Part shown: positions 47,497 through 57,187 of the stretch, piece by piece
How positions within the stretch are numbered: position 1 is the stretch's first letter
How the letters are laid out: the number at the start of each line of letters is the position of its first letter
Position numbers and translations under genes: made by a program
The notes under the pieces: model-generated
What the model saw: the letters and a program-made list of their open reading frames with translations, nothing else
Told to the model about the DNA's origin: nothing
Databases searched by the model: none
From: Anthopleura xanthogrammica
Lineage: Eukaryota > Cnidaria > Anthozoa > Actiniaria > Actiniidae
Direction of reading: 5' to 3'
NCBI GenBank assembly: GCA_964019055.1
Contig: OZ025219.1
Location: 8,746,388-8,810,387 of the forward strand
Length of the DNA: 64,000 bases

Positions 47497-47800
47497 CACA
47501 GGGAGCCCAATTTAGATAAAAGTAAAAGGTGAAAATAAAATCGGAAAAAAAATCGCGTTTAATTAATTTTTTTTTATTCGTGGTCAAAATAATGTCCTCT
47601 ATAATACGAAGGGGAAATCGTGGTTTAAAGTGTGTTGTGTTGTTCAAGATGGCGACTGAACTTTCCTCCCCTGTTAAATTATATTGACCCAAATCCACAC
47701 ATAGGATACCATTATATAGGAAAACAAAGGCGCGCGCGAAAAAAAAATGTTCTAGTGCATTTTTTACGGATTTTTTTACTCGTTCGTATTATAGAGGACA
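47497..47800. repeat. MITE-like element, family 7 (copy b)
   Basis: It starts CACAGGGAGCCCAATTTAGA and contains AAAGGTGAAAATAAAAT, GGCGCGCGCGAAAAAAAA and CTCGTTCGTATTATAGAGGA. It is inverted relative to 42234-42493 and ends about 130 bp before ANK-ART A. Confidence 0.75.
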
Positions 47801-47927
47801 TATTATAGTCTACTGTACCACCCCCCACCCCCAGGTTTGATGATACCCTGCGAGCAGAGTCCCTTTTTACCTCTGCCCATAAGGTACTAATTTGAATATG
47901 TCCTTAAAACAATAGACATTCTACGAC

Positions 47928-49238
47928 ATGGGACACTCGATACAATACGTTGCAGCTGGAGGAGGAGATGTCAATGTCTCGTTCCCGATCAATCCATATG
48001 AAGTCCTGGGTGTTTCGTCCACTGCTTCAATATTGGATATCAAGCAAGCTTTTAGTAGTAAAATCAACCAACCATCGAGGCAGAACCGCGCAATGGTGTC
48101 CATAGCCAGTCACATTCTTACGTCAACGGTAGGAAGGTACAAGCGAGAACCAGGAGACAAGTTTTCTTTCTCACCCACCTCAAATCCCAACCCTCATATA
48201 CTTGCAGTAGCTGCTACAATCTCAGCCATCTTTGGCAACAATTTCATGCTTGCAGCAGCTGGTCACACAGAAAGACTAGATAAAAGAACCAACAACGTAA
48301 AGATTCTAGATGAGGCGGACGAACATGAACGCACGCTGCTGTACTTCGCATGCAAGTCTGGTTTCTACGACACAAGTAAGCTACTTTTGACAAAAGGCGC
48401 GTCTGTCAACAAGACTCAAATAGATGGTAGTACACCCCTTCATGTTGCGGCCTTTTATGGTCATACACTAGTTGTTGGGCTTCTACTTGAACATGGTGCA
48501 GCTACAAACATAAAGAATAAGTGGGGAAATACTGCCCTTGACGAAAGTCGCACTGACGAAATAAAAAGCCTTATCCAAAATGCGTCAAAAGATTGCATAT
48601 CATCTCTTACTGCACAACTCAAGGAAAAGGGTCTTGCTACAAGTGTTCGTCTTGTTGAGTACGAAGGAAAAGTAATCGGAAAGGAGATTGTTCGTGATAT
48701 TGGATTCCTTGACGCGTCTACACGAGCACAGTGGGATGACATTACCCAATCCTGGGAGCGTGTATGGCATGGAACTCGCTACAAGAATTTACAATCCATC
48801 TTAGAGAAGGGGCTTCTTCCATCTGGTTCTAACGGTATCAAACCACCAAAGGACCATTATGCCTTGAACGAAGAGCATTTTGGAATAAAGAACTGGGCAG
48901 CTGCTCTCTTTGTGTCTCCAAGCATTAAGTATGCCGGCCACGCCTGCTATTCTGAACGGGTCTTGTCCAAGTCTAACCAATGGTGCGTCCTCGTCAAAGC
49001 TTTTCGTAAGCCAGAAAGCTATAAGTCGTACGATCCGACAGTCTACCGATACGATCCCATAGACGGCGAACCAGACAAGCCTGAATATCGAGTGCCTGTC
49101 ACAAATAAAGACAGAGATTCGATATTCCGCGTTGAGTCCTCTCGCAACGTTGTGGTTCAGTCACTGATGTTTGTAAGCTTAAGTTTTCTGGAGAATGAAG
49201 ACATTGACTTTGAAGAGGCATTCAAGATATTTGCTTAA
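47928..49238 (+). CDS. J-like / ankyrin / putative ADP-ribosyltransferase protein, copy A
   Basis: Not a family I can name. A single open frame of 436 aa. Residues 22-75 resemble a J domain (PYEVLGVSSTASILDIKQAF, ending GRYKRE), but the HPD tripeptide is replaced (KINQPSRQN), so Hsp70 stimulation is unlikely. About 128-230 are two to three ankyrin repeats (DGSTPLHVAAFYGHTLVVGL). About 255-436 contain VWHGTRYKNLQSILEKGLLP, a LFVSPSIKYAGHACYSER block and RVESSRNVVVQSLMF. This pattern and spacing resemble a PARP-type H-Y-E fold (H281; Y335 or Y341; E403), which is inference. No signal peptide or membrane segment. ATG 47928 fits its context, but an acceptor AG just upstream keeps the frame open, so a 5' exon is possible. 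Copy B is the tandem paralogue. Confidence 0.8.
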   Translation: MGHSIQYVAAGGGDVNVSFPINPYEVLGVSSTASILDIKQAFSSKINQPSRQNRAMVSIASHILTSTVGRYKREPGDKFSFSPTSNPNPHILAVAATISAIFGNNFMLAAAGHTERLDKRTNNVKILDEADEHERTLLYFACKSGFYDTSKLLLTKGASVNKTQIDGSTPLHVAAFYGHTLVVGLLLEHGAATNIKNKWGNTALDESRTDEIKSLIQNASKDCISSLTAQLKEKGLATSVRLVEYEGKVIGKEIVRDIGFLDASTRAQWDDITQSWERVWHGTRYKNLQSILEKGLLPSGSNGIKPPKDHYALNEEHFGIKNWAAALFVSPSIKYAGHACYSERVLSKSNQWCVLVKAFRKPESYKSYDPTVYRYDPIDGEPDKPEYRVPVTNKDRDSIFRVESSRNVVVQSLMFVSLSFLENEDIDFEEAFKIFA

Positions 49239-49280
49239 AGGATCGGCATTTAGATGATACTGCACTGGCGATGCTTCAGC

Positions 49281-49381
49281 AAGTCCTCTCGCAGCGTTGT
49301 GGTTCAGTCACTAATGTTTGTACGTTTAAATTTTCTGGAACATGAAGAATTGGACTTTAAAGAGGCATTGAAGATATTTGG
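49281..49381 (+). pseudogene. Relic of a third ANK-ART 3' end
   Basis: About 100 bp repeat the last ~33 codons of ANK-ART directly downstream of copy A (GTTGTGGTTCAGTCACTAAT, GAGGCATTGAAGATATTTGG). At several sites it matches copy B rather than A (for example TTAAATTTTCTGGA), suggesting an older duplication or unequal exchange. Confidence 0.85.
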
Positions 49382-49660
49382 AGCAGGACATCACATGCAC
49401 TGACAATGATTCAGCAATACTACTGAACCATAATTACGATTCATAATCAACTTGTAAAGATTTATTAATTTGTTTAATAGAGTACGTGACATTGTAAGGA
49501 TCATTGATTAAAGCGGCTGCCAGTGGCCGACTACTCTTGAAAGTTCGATTTAAGCCCATGAGCGTGCGCGAGCTCAAAAATCACTGAATTACAATATATA
49601 AAAACCTATCAAGATGGCAAATATTTATGCTCTCTTGGCAATGTGAATCAACGTTCCCGC

Positions 49661-49851
49661 AAAGCACCCTGGGAAACGAAAACTGTAAAAAAAATTTAAA
49701 AAAAAGGAACAGCGAAGTCAAAGGAACTGGGCTATCAGAAAAAAATACTCTGTTATTTTCGTCTTTTAAATGTTTTTCGTTTTCATAGAAAAAACTGTCA
49801 GATGAATGTTTAGAGGAGCCAAAAAATCGCTCGGTTTCCCATCATGCTTTG
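49661..49851. repeat. MITE-like inverted repeat (AAAGCACCCTGGGAAACG)
   Basis: CAAAGCACCCTGGGAAACGA at the left mirrors CGGTTTCCCATCATGCTTTG at the right. Confidence 0.6.
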
Positions 49852-50305
49852 TGCTAGAAATTCGTGCTCATGCACACTGGCTATTCAAAATCTCAAAAAC
49901 GAGCTCATGACCCCCAATTAAAGTTTTCTTTCTTTGTTTTAAATAATCTTTAAATTCTGTGTAAAAGAAGCTTTCTTAGGAAGTTAATACAGGTGGTTGT
50001 GTAGGGATGAGGTCAAAGTAATTGTCAACTTATGCGGGACCCGACTTAGAGATGAAGGGGTGTGGTTACCCGGTACCCACCACCTCTGGAAGGGAAAGCC
50101 TAGATTTTGTCTTCAAATATCTCCAAAACTAAAGACTTACTTCATAATCAAATATTAAATAAATTAGCTTTAAAATAGCCAAGATATAAATATTTGCAGT
50201 GCAAAAATATGGTTTTGTGAACTAAGGTGCACAGTATAAAATGCAGCAGAATTTAATGTCAACGTTTCATAACAACGTTTGATCGAGTTTGCACCAGAAT
50301 ATGTA

Positions 50306-50449
50306 CTTATTGACTGAGTTAAGGTCGGTCCGAACGGGAAAATATTTGGCTCGAGGTCCTGAAGTACGGAACGAGCGCAGCGAGTTCCGTGCCAAGGATC
50401 GAGAGCCAAATATTTTCCCGTTCGGACCGACCTTAACTCAGTCAATAAG
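50306..50449. repeat. Near-perfect long palindrome
   Basis: Arms of about 54 bp (CTTATTGACTGAGTTAAGGT and ACCTTAACTCAGTCAATAAG; GTCGGTCCGAACGGGAAAAT and its mirror) enclose a smaller GGAAC-GAGCGCAGCGAG-TTCC hairpin. CGAGTCCGAACGG words continue to 50572. Confidence 0.93.
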
Positions 50450-50829
50450 CATTTTATCATATGACCACATATAAAAAATCGATTTCAAAGCGTTTTTAAT
50501 AAATGCGAATCAAAATGCGTAGTTTTTACATGATTGACGGCAGCGAGTCCGAACGGCGAGTCCGAACGGGAAATTATTACACTTTTCGGAAAAGCGTACT
50601 TTGTTTGCTGACGACATTTTCCCCAAAGGTTTTTTTTAGAATCACGCGTACAGTGAAATACGGTCATATGATAATTCTTATTATCATTAAACACACTTTA
50701 ACAGAAAACAGAAAGTTCAATCTGTAGCTGATTCTTTTTAAAAAAACTGAAGGCATTTACAATATAATCCTGTCTTTGTAACAAGTGTGGGTTATTTGGT
50801 TATGTCAACAAACTTGTTGGAGATCATAC

Positions 50830-51600
50830 CCCAGTCCTAGTGGGTCCTAGTGATGAACCATGGAAAAATCCCATGTTGGTGATTCTATTTCCCATTTCCA
50901 GTGACGTAAATCCCAGTCCTAGTGATGAACCTCAGTTGGAAAAATCCCATGTTGGTGATTCTATTTCCCATTCCCAGTGACCTAAATCCCAGTCCTAGTG
51001 ATGAACCTTGGAGAAATCCCATGTTGGTGATTCTATTTCCCATTTCCAGTGACCTAAATCCAGGTCCTAGTGATGAGCCATGGAAAAATCCCATGTTGGT
51101 GATTCTATTTCCCATTTCCAGTGACCTAAATCCCAGTCCTAGTGATGAACCTCAGTTGGAAAAATCCCATGTTGGTGATTCTATTTCCCATTCCCAGTGA
51201 CCTAAATCCCAGTCCTAGTGATGAACCTTGGAGAAATCCCATGTTGGTGATTCTATTTCCCATTCCCAGTGACCTAAATCCCAGTCCTAGTGATGAACCT
51301 TGGAGAAATCCCATGTTGGTGATTCTATTTCCCATTCCCAGTGACCTAAATCCAGGTCCTAGTGATGAACCTTGGAAAAATCCCATGCTGGTGATTCTAT
51401 TTCCCATTCCCAGTGACCTAAATCCCAGTCCTAGTGATGAACCTTGGAGAAATCCCATGTTGGTGATTCTATTTCCCATTTCCAGTGACCTAAATCCAGG
51501 TCCTAGTGATGAACCTTGGAAAAATCCCATGTTGGTGATTCTATTTCCCATTCCCAGTGACCTAAATCCCAGTCCTAGTGATGAACCTTGGAGAAATCCA
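50830..51600. repeat. 72-bp minisatellite
   Basis: About ten copies of a unit containing CCCATGTTGGTGATTCTATT and GACCTAAATCCCAGTCCTAG. Because 72 is a multiple of three, frames stay open on both strands; those ORFs are not genes. One to two copies recur at 59355-59485 at the equivalent place in unit 2. Confidence 0.95.
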
Positions 51601-51619
51601 AAGTTTAATAATTTGGTGA

Positions 51620-52278
51620 TATAATATTCTAATTCTACGTCCATGCCAGATTCCTTTTTTTTCAGGGCAAAAATAAAAGCAATTCTCACGTTCATTTAAG
51701 AAAAATTTCGAGCCTAAACTTCCCCTCCTTCCCCTCCCTAACAAAAATATCATGTTTGCCTGGCTGCTAAGCCAAAACAACAACAAAATGGCGGACGAAA
51801 CGAAGTGCGAATAAAAACAGAAAAGAAACCTAAAATGCTCAGTGCAGTCCCTGTAGTGGAGCTCTGCTCTGTGGGTTTGCCCTGCCCATGTGGCAAAGTT
51901 TGTTAATAAATAAATGAGATAACTGAGGAGAAGGTGCTGCCTTTGTAATAATATCTGCCAATGGTTAGACCTTGATGTGGCTTGGATAATTATGTTAATG
52001 GCACCTAGTTAATGGTGGTCCTATATCCCTTTCAACTTTCAAAGAGATGTTGAAAGAGGTCCACAGGTTTGACAGTTGAATTAGTGTTGCGTGCTACCCT
52101 CTATAAACAAGGTTGATTTATCTTATGATTTAATCAAACTTTTGGATTATTTTCACTACTAATAATGAGATTCACTGTCTTTCCAGTTGTTTTTCTTCTA
52201 TTATGAAGGATAATGCTTCCTGTGTTCATAAAATTGTTGTGTGTATGTGTGATATTTTATAACTTTCAGAGGTAACTG
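51620..52278 (+). pseudogene. Truncated 5' copy of WDR45 (start codon, intron 2 and first bases of exon 3)
   Basis: It matches 59675-60788. The segment with AAATGGCGGACGAAACGAAG and ATGCTCAGTGCAGT is present, then about 540 bp holding most of exon 1 and all of exon 2 are deleted (AGTGCAGT joined to CCCTGTAGTGG). Intron 2 follows, then TTTCAGAGGTAACTG, where WDR45 sequence stops. It cannot encode a WD40 protein. Confidence 0.9.
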
Positions 52279-52830
52279 CTTATTTTAATTCATTTAATAT
52301 TAAGATAGCATCAGTACGCACACGTTTGGAAGTGAGTCACCCTCTTATTCTTCCACTTCTTTAACGCACCAAGCAGAGATGCGCGCATTCAAAACTCCTT
52401 TTTAGTCTTCTACAACATTGCATTACAAACTCTAATTTTTCTATTTTTTTCATACTCACGGCATTTATGTATCCCATTTTTCCATAGTTACGACTGCACA
52501 CCACAACAATTTGTTCTTCGCATTCGGGAGCGACGGTATCCATGTGATTAATCCAGCAACGTTATATGGAGTTTACCATGCAGAATACAGGAACAAGTCA
52601 TAATTGAGTTATAACAGATTCAGTGAGTAACGTTTTCCCACTTCGGACCACATGTCTTTTCTCCAGGTATTCTTTCTTGTTAAACAGTAATGGTGGATAA
52701 CGTCTGAAGAGATCTATGGCAGAATTATTATCTAGAATAGAAATGTAATTTTGAAATGATCAGAGTCAATAAACACGTGCTTCATGATTATTAGTAACTC
52801 AATTATTGCGTGCATGATTAGGCCGGAGTC
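52277..52830 (+). pseudogene. Internally deleted 3' copy of the FSTL-like gene
   Basis: 52279-52565 matches FSTL-like intron 5 and the start of exon 6 at roughly 95% by eye (TTCTTCGCATTCGGGAGCGA). It then jumps to sequence matching the 3' flank at about 44750-44940 (TCAGAGTCAATAAACACGTG). Nearly all of the propeller exon is missing. The retained intron shows segmental duplication rather than retroposition. Confidence 0.9.
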
Positions 52831-52979
52831 ATAATAGTTGTAAGTTGTAAAGAAACTACACTCTCTTAAAAAAAAATCCAATACTTCCCTGAGTCCAAGA
52901 GCTAGTAGTCCAGTCCAGATTTTACAACATGCCATATAAGGAAATAAGGAAAACCACAGTTCTTACAGCTTTATGAGCA

Positions 52980-53114
52980 TTAGCCTCCTTCGCAGCCGTC
53001 ATTAGTTTCGGTCCCAGATCTTCCCGGGCCCTCTCCACTAGTTTCGGTCCCAACTAGTGGAGAGGGCCCGGGAGGATCTGGGTCCCAAACTAATGACGGC
53101 TGCGAAGGAGACTA
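52980..53114. repeat. Near-perfect long palindrome
   Basis: Arms of about 60 bp (TAGCCTCCTTCGCAGCCGTC / GACGGCTGCGAAGGAGACTA; AGAGGGCCCGGGA with its mirror) flank a short TTTCGGTCCCA centre. Confidence 0.92.
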
Positions 53115-54209
53115 TATGAGCATCCGCTCAAGGAAAATACTCTTAACTTAAAAAGGTAAGAACCATGAGTATGAGTAAAATTAGCGTTTCAATCGGTTAT
53201 TCAATACTTTGAGAGTGGCATTTTGGTCTTGTTGTGTGGCTCGTTCATAGTTTCGGGTTTAATTTTAGCAAGTACGATTTTCAAAGATGACGATCGATTC
53301 AGGAATTTATTCAGTGAATTGGAACCAAATAAAATGAATTAAATTTATCTATCCTAGCTATCATTGTCAACTTTCTAAGCTTTCTCAAAAGAGATTAATG
53401 TTTGAAATTATATGAAAAAAAAAACTCGATTCCATGCGAAGACGAGAATAAAGTAGTGATACCTTATTATAGGAAATTAACGCTCCACGAAATTAAAGTA
53501 TTGGAACTGATTAGCGCGACTTAAATTAACGCGAATTGAGGGCGAAAATATTTCCAAATGAAGAAAATTAACGCGAAAGACCAGCCAAAATTTCCATTTA
53601 AATGAAATTAACGCGATGGACACAAAGACCTCATCTTAAAGTGAAAATGAAGAGCTTGTAGACTAAACAACCAAAAGATAATTTCCCACAAATATTAAAA
53701 CTATGTTGTTGTTATCAAGTGACTAGCTGTAATGTTCAGTTTTGAATAAATAATTTTTCAAAAGTGAATTGATTGATTGATTGATTTTATTTTACTCATA
53801 TATTTTTTTATATCTTTTAACAATTTTACATTATAATAATTAATACATTGAAGAAGAAAAATAAAATGTTATACTAATTTCTATCTATATTACATAGTAC
53901 TAAGTGGAAAGGATAACTTATAATAGAAATTAGTATTTTTGTTTGAGCCTGGAGGTCAAATTAACAACTGAATATGTTTTCTAGTTGACCTCCAGCCTTT
54001 TTATATTAACAATTTTTGACGACAGAATTAAGGAATATTACAAAAGGTGTATTTATACTAAGTAGAAATATGGAAAAATTTTGAGCAAAAATGTTAAAAA
54101 AGTGAATTACAGATAGAATTGCTAGAACTCATATCGTCAAAATTAACTTTAATTAATTTTTAGAATTTGTAAATTGAAATGGTAATACTGAGAATTTGAA
54201 ATGATAAAA

Positions 54210-54320
54210 ATCTTTTTTTAACACCTTAATTGGACAATAATTCACATGTCTCTATCGTTCTTAGATGCAAAGACAAGGCTACCTTTCAAGATGGCGCAAG
54301 GGAACTGCGAAGGGGACTAT
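54210..54320. repeat. Half copy of MITE family 5
   Basis: The reverse complement matches 9917-10030, including AGATGGCGCAAGGGAACTG and the GGGGACTA end. Confidence 0.75.
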
Positions 54321-54499
54321 TGCTTTGTGCGTGATCAATCAAGCACCCCCCCCCCCCCTCAATTCGCGTTAAATACAATACAATACAATACAATACAATT
54401 CAATACAATTCAATATCAAACAAACATCTAATTCGCGCTTCAACTTAACTCTATTGTTCTAATATTTCAGGCCCTTTTTATTTCGACTATATCAGAAAT

Positions 54500-55843
54500 A
54501 TGGCGGATAGTCATTCTGGGCACAAACGCAACCCTCGACGTCCTCGTCCTCGTTCTCATAGAAGAAGAAGAAGAAGCGATGAGGATTCCTTGATACGTTA
54601 CGACGCAGCTGGTGGAGGACATGTCCACATCTCGTTCCCATTAGATCCTTATCGAGTTCTAGGTGTACCGTCCACTGCTTCACGAGGGAATATCAAGCAA
54701 GCTTTTAGAAATAAAATCAACCAATCATCGAGGTAGAACCGCGCAATGGTGTCCATAGCCAATCACATTCTTACTTCAACGGCAGATAGGTACCAGCGAA
54801 ATAGTTCTAATAATTTGTCCTATTCCATCCGGGAACTCGACCATTTCATGCTCGCAGGAGCTGGTGACACCAAAGCACTAGCTTCTAAAATCAAGAGCGG
54901 AGAAAATATTCTAGATGACATGGACGAACATGGACGCACGCTGCTGTACCTGGCATGCAAGTCTGGTTTTTACGACACAAGTAAGCTACTTTTGACAAAA
55001 GGCGCATCTGTCAACAAGACTCAACGAGATGGCAGTACAGCCCTTCATGCTGCAGCCTATTATGGTCATAAACTAGTTGTTGGGCTTCTACTTGAACATG
55101 GTGCAGCTACAAACATAAAGAACGGGTTTGGAAGTACTGCCCTTGAAGAAAGTCCCACTATCGAGGTAAAAAGTCTTATCCAGGCTGCGTCAAGCGATAG
55201 CATATCATCCCTTGCTGCGAAACTCAAGGAAAATGGCCTTGTCAAAAGTGTTCGTTTTGTTGAGTACCGCGGAAAAATAATCGCAAAAGAGCTTGTTCGT
55301 GACCCTACATCCCTAGACGCGTCTACACGAGCACAATGGAATAACATTATCCGAACCTGGGAGCCCGTATGGCATGGGACTCGCTATAAACATTTGCAGT
55401 CTATCTTAGAGAAGGGGCTTCTTCCTTCTGGTTCTAACGGAATCAAACCATCTGCGGGACATTATGCCTTGAAAGAAGAGCACTTTGGAATAAGAAACTG
55501 GGCAGCTGCTATCTTTGTTTCTCCAAGCATTATGTATGCCGGCCACGCCGCTTATTCTGAACGGGTCTTGGCCGAGTCTAGCCAATGGTGCGTCCTTGTC
55601 AAAGCTCTTTGTAAGCCAAAAAGCTACAAGTCGTACGACCCGACAGTTTACCGATACGATCCGATGGATGGCGAACCCGATACGCCTGAATATCGAGTGC
55701 CTGTTGAGGGTGAAGACAAAAATGTCATATTACGTGTTGAGTCTACTCGCAGCGTTGTAGTTCGATTCTTGATATTTGTACGCGTAAATTTTCTGGAAAA
55801 TGAAGAAATTGACTTTAAAGAGGCATTGAAGATATTTGCTTAG
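54500..55843 (+). pseudogene. J-like / ankyrin / putative ADP-ribosyltransferase gene, copy B, with in-frame TAG
   Basis: Paralogue of copy A, with an N-terminal Arg-rich extension (HRRRRRSDEDS) and the start context AAATATGGCGG. The frame is continuous with copy A except for TAG at 54734-54736, where A has CAG (Q52), in SSR-stop-NRAMVS. So there is a 78-aa J-like peptide and, from ATG 54746, a 365-aa ankyrin/ART frame ending at the same place as A. Protein identity after the TAG is high, and the putative H, Y and E residues persist (WHGTRY, MYAGHAAYSER, RVESTR). This could be a recent pseudogene, a readthrough or internal-start gene, or a polymorphic or miscalled base. An acceptor-like TTTCAG at 54465-54470 suggests a 5' UTR intron. 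Confidence 0.8.
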
Positions 55844-55943
55844 AGGGATCCGGCGGCATTCGGATGACATGACACAGACAATGCTTCAGCAAAAAACTAT
55901 GATTACGATTATTAATCATGATCAATTTGTATAGATGTAGTCT

Positions 55944-55948
<5 letters not shown>

Positions 55949-55998
<50 letters not shown>
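55949..55998. repeat. (TAA)n microsatellite
   Basis: About 17 TAA units downstream of ANK-ART B, at the outer edge of the retroelement insertions. Confidence 0.95.
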
Positions 55999-55999
<1 letters not shown>

Positions 56000-56788
56000 T
56001 TTTTTTTTTTATTTATTTTTTTTTATATAAAAATCTTTATTTCACATCCAATAATAATAATAATAATAATGAAAATTACAAAAAATGCTATAAAAATTGC
56101 TATGACTATTTACAAAGTTATATGTATTTAAAATCTAAAGTATTGAAAGATTATTAAGGTAAAGAAGAAAAACTGAGTTCAAATATTAAATTAAGAATAT
56201 AGCAATGTAGGTACAAAATATCAATAAAATATGCACATACAAAGAAAAATTAAAAATCTAATTAAAATTAGCGATGGCATTGTCAATAGAAAAATCTATG
56301 TTATAAATGTCATGAGTTCTTCTTTTTACTCTAGTGCCTCTGAGGCATAATAGAGCAGAGCGGAGAAGGGCAAATGAAACTTTCGCCCGCAACCAAGACA
56401 TAGTATTAGAGTAAGTTTCCCCTTTCTTGGATGATAAAAGTTCGGCCAATCGCTTGTGGTACATCTTACATTCTGTGCCCATTCCACCAGTCGTACTAAA
56501 AACTAAAGGTGTAAAAGTTCCCTGTTCTACTTCCATAACTCTGTTGGCATATTTCCTCTTCTTTTCAGTCTCGTGTTGTCGATAGACTTGATCGGTACTC
56601 TTTTCACGGTAAGAATCTGCATAAGGGTGGCAAACCCGCACGTCGAAGAATGCAGACCTTTGTCGTTCCCAGAAACCTCTGGCGTGAATGTCAAGACGGG
56701 CGTCGTCTGATCTATTAGCACCATTGTTCAAGATTTCTCCAGTTAATTTCTGGAGAATTGGCTCAACTTCAACATCCTTAATCATCAT

Positions 56789-56790
<2 letters not shown>
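55999..56790 (-). mobile_element. 5'-truncated retroelement C-terminus, leftward
   Basis: The minus strand encodes about 170 aa with [40 protein letters not shown] and [20 protein letters not shown], ending at 56258. This C-terminal module is common in cnidarian retroelements. An A/T-rich 3' UTR with TTTTTTATATAAAAATC follows. The coding part starts abruptly at a (TAA)n tract. LDI...FFDV could be a PD-(D/E)xK-type endonuclease core (inference). Confidence 0.7.
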
Positions 56791-56845
<55 letters not shown>

Positions 56846-57144
56846 TAATAGTGGCTTACTATATAATTTCAATAAGAAATTTAGCGATAGAAAACTTTTT
56901 TTAAAGAACATTTTAATAAAAGACGACGTTTCGACGTTTGCTTAACGTCATTATCAAGCCTAAAATGAATTGAAATTACATGATACATATATAGGAAATA
57001 GAACAATGAAACTAATTTACAAATATTATTATATTCAATTCATTTTAGGCTTGATAATGACGTTAAGCAAACGTCGAAACGTCGTCTTTTATTAAAATGT
57101 TCTTTAAAAAACGTTTTCTATCGCTAAATTTCTTATTGAAATTA

Positions 57145-57145
<1 letters not shown>
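56846..57145. repeat. Large inverted repeat between two (TAA)n tracts
   Basis: Arms 56850-56980 and 57033-57145 match over about 110 bp (AAAAGACGACGTTTCGACGT and its mirror; CATTATCAAGCCTAAAATGA and its mirror) with a 50-60-bp spacer. Each arm is bounded outside by (TAA)n, then by a retroelement fragment reading outward. Confidence 0.9.

Positions 57146-57186
<41 letters not shown>

Positions 57187-57187
<1 letters not shown>

Larger units (their letters stand above)
44382..47927. other. Intergenic region, FSTL-like to ANK-ART A
   Basis: 3' flank of the FSTL-like gene, a two-copy direct repeat (45890-46213), a poly-T run at 46221-46246 and a family 7 MITE (47497-47800). An ATG-initiated frame at 44980-45073 ends in a GTAAGG donor and could be an upstream exon, but nothing else supports it. 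Confidence 0.45.
52831..54499. other. Region between FSTL relic and ANK-ART B
   Basis: No coding exon seen. It holds a long palindrome (52980-53114), repeated AAATTAACGCGA-type words (53470-53620), an A/T-rich segment with ATTGATTGATTGATTTTATTTT (53765-54130) that may be a LINE 3' end, half a family 5 MITE (54210-54320) and a (CAATA)n tract near 54375-54415. Confidence 0.5.

Noticed and set aside
47928..49238. Tankyrase or ordinary DnaJ protein
   Set aside because: Only two to three ankyrin repeats, no SAM domain, no HPD, and a C-terminal sequence not close to tankyrase PARP motifs.
50830..51600. CRISPR-like appearance of regular repeats
   Set aside because: Units are contiguous without unique spacers and the genome is eukaryotic; it is a minisatellite.
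50885..51695. ORFs such as NPMLVILFPIPSDL on + and MGNRITNMGF on -
   Set aside because: The 72-bp tandem repeat is open on both strands because its length is a multiple of three.
51781..51820. Small coding frame MADETKCE as a WDR45 N-terminus
   Set aside because: It stops after eight codons; the WDR45 start at 59883 joins in phase to exon 2 and matches the family start.
52277..52830. Processed retropseudogene of the FSTL-like gene
   Set aside because: Intron 5 sequence is retained up to the acceptor, so it arose by DNA-level duplication.
56258..56911. Single 217-aa gene
   Set aside because: Its start is poly-Ile from (ATT)n plus an inverted-repeat arm; only the C-terminal part is a retroelement relic.
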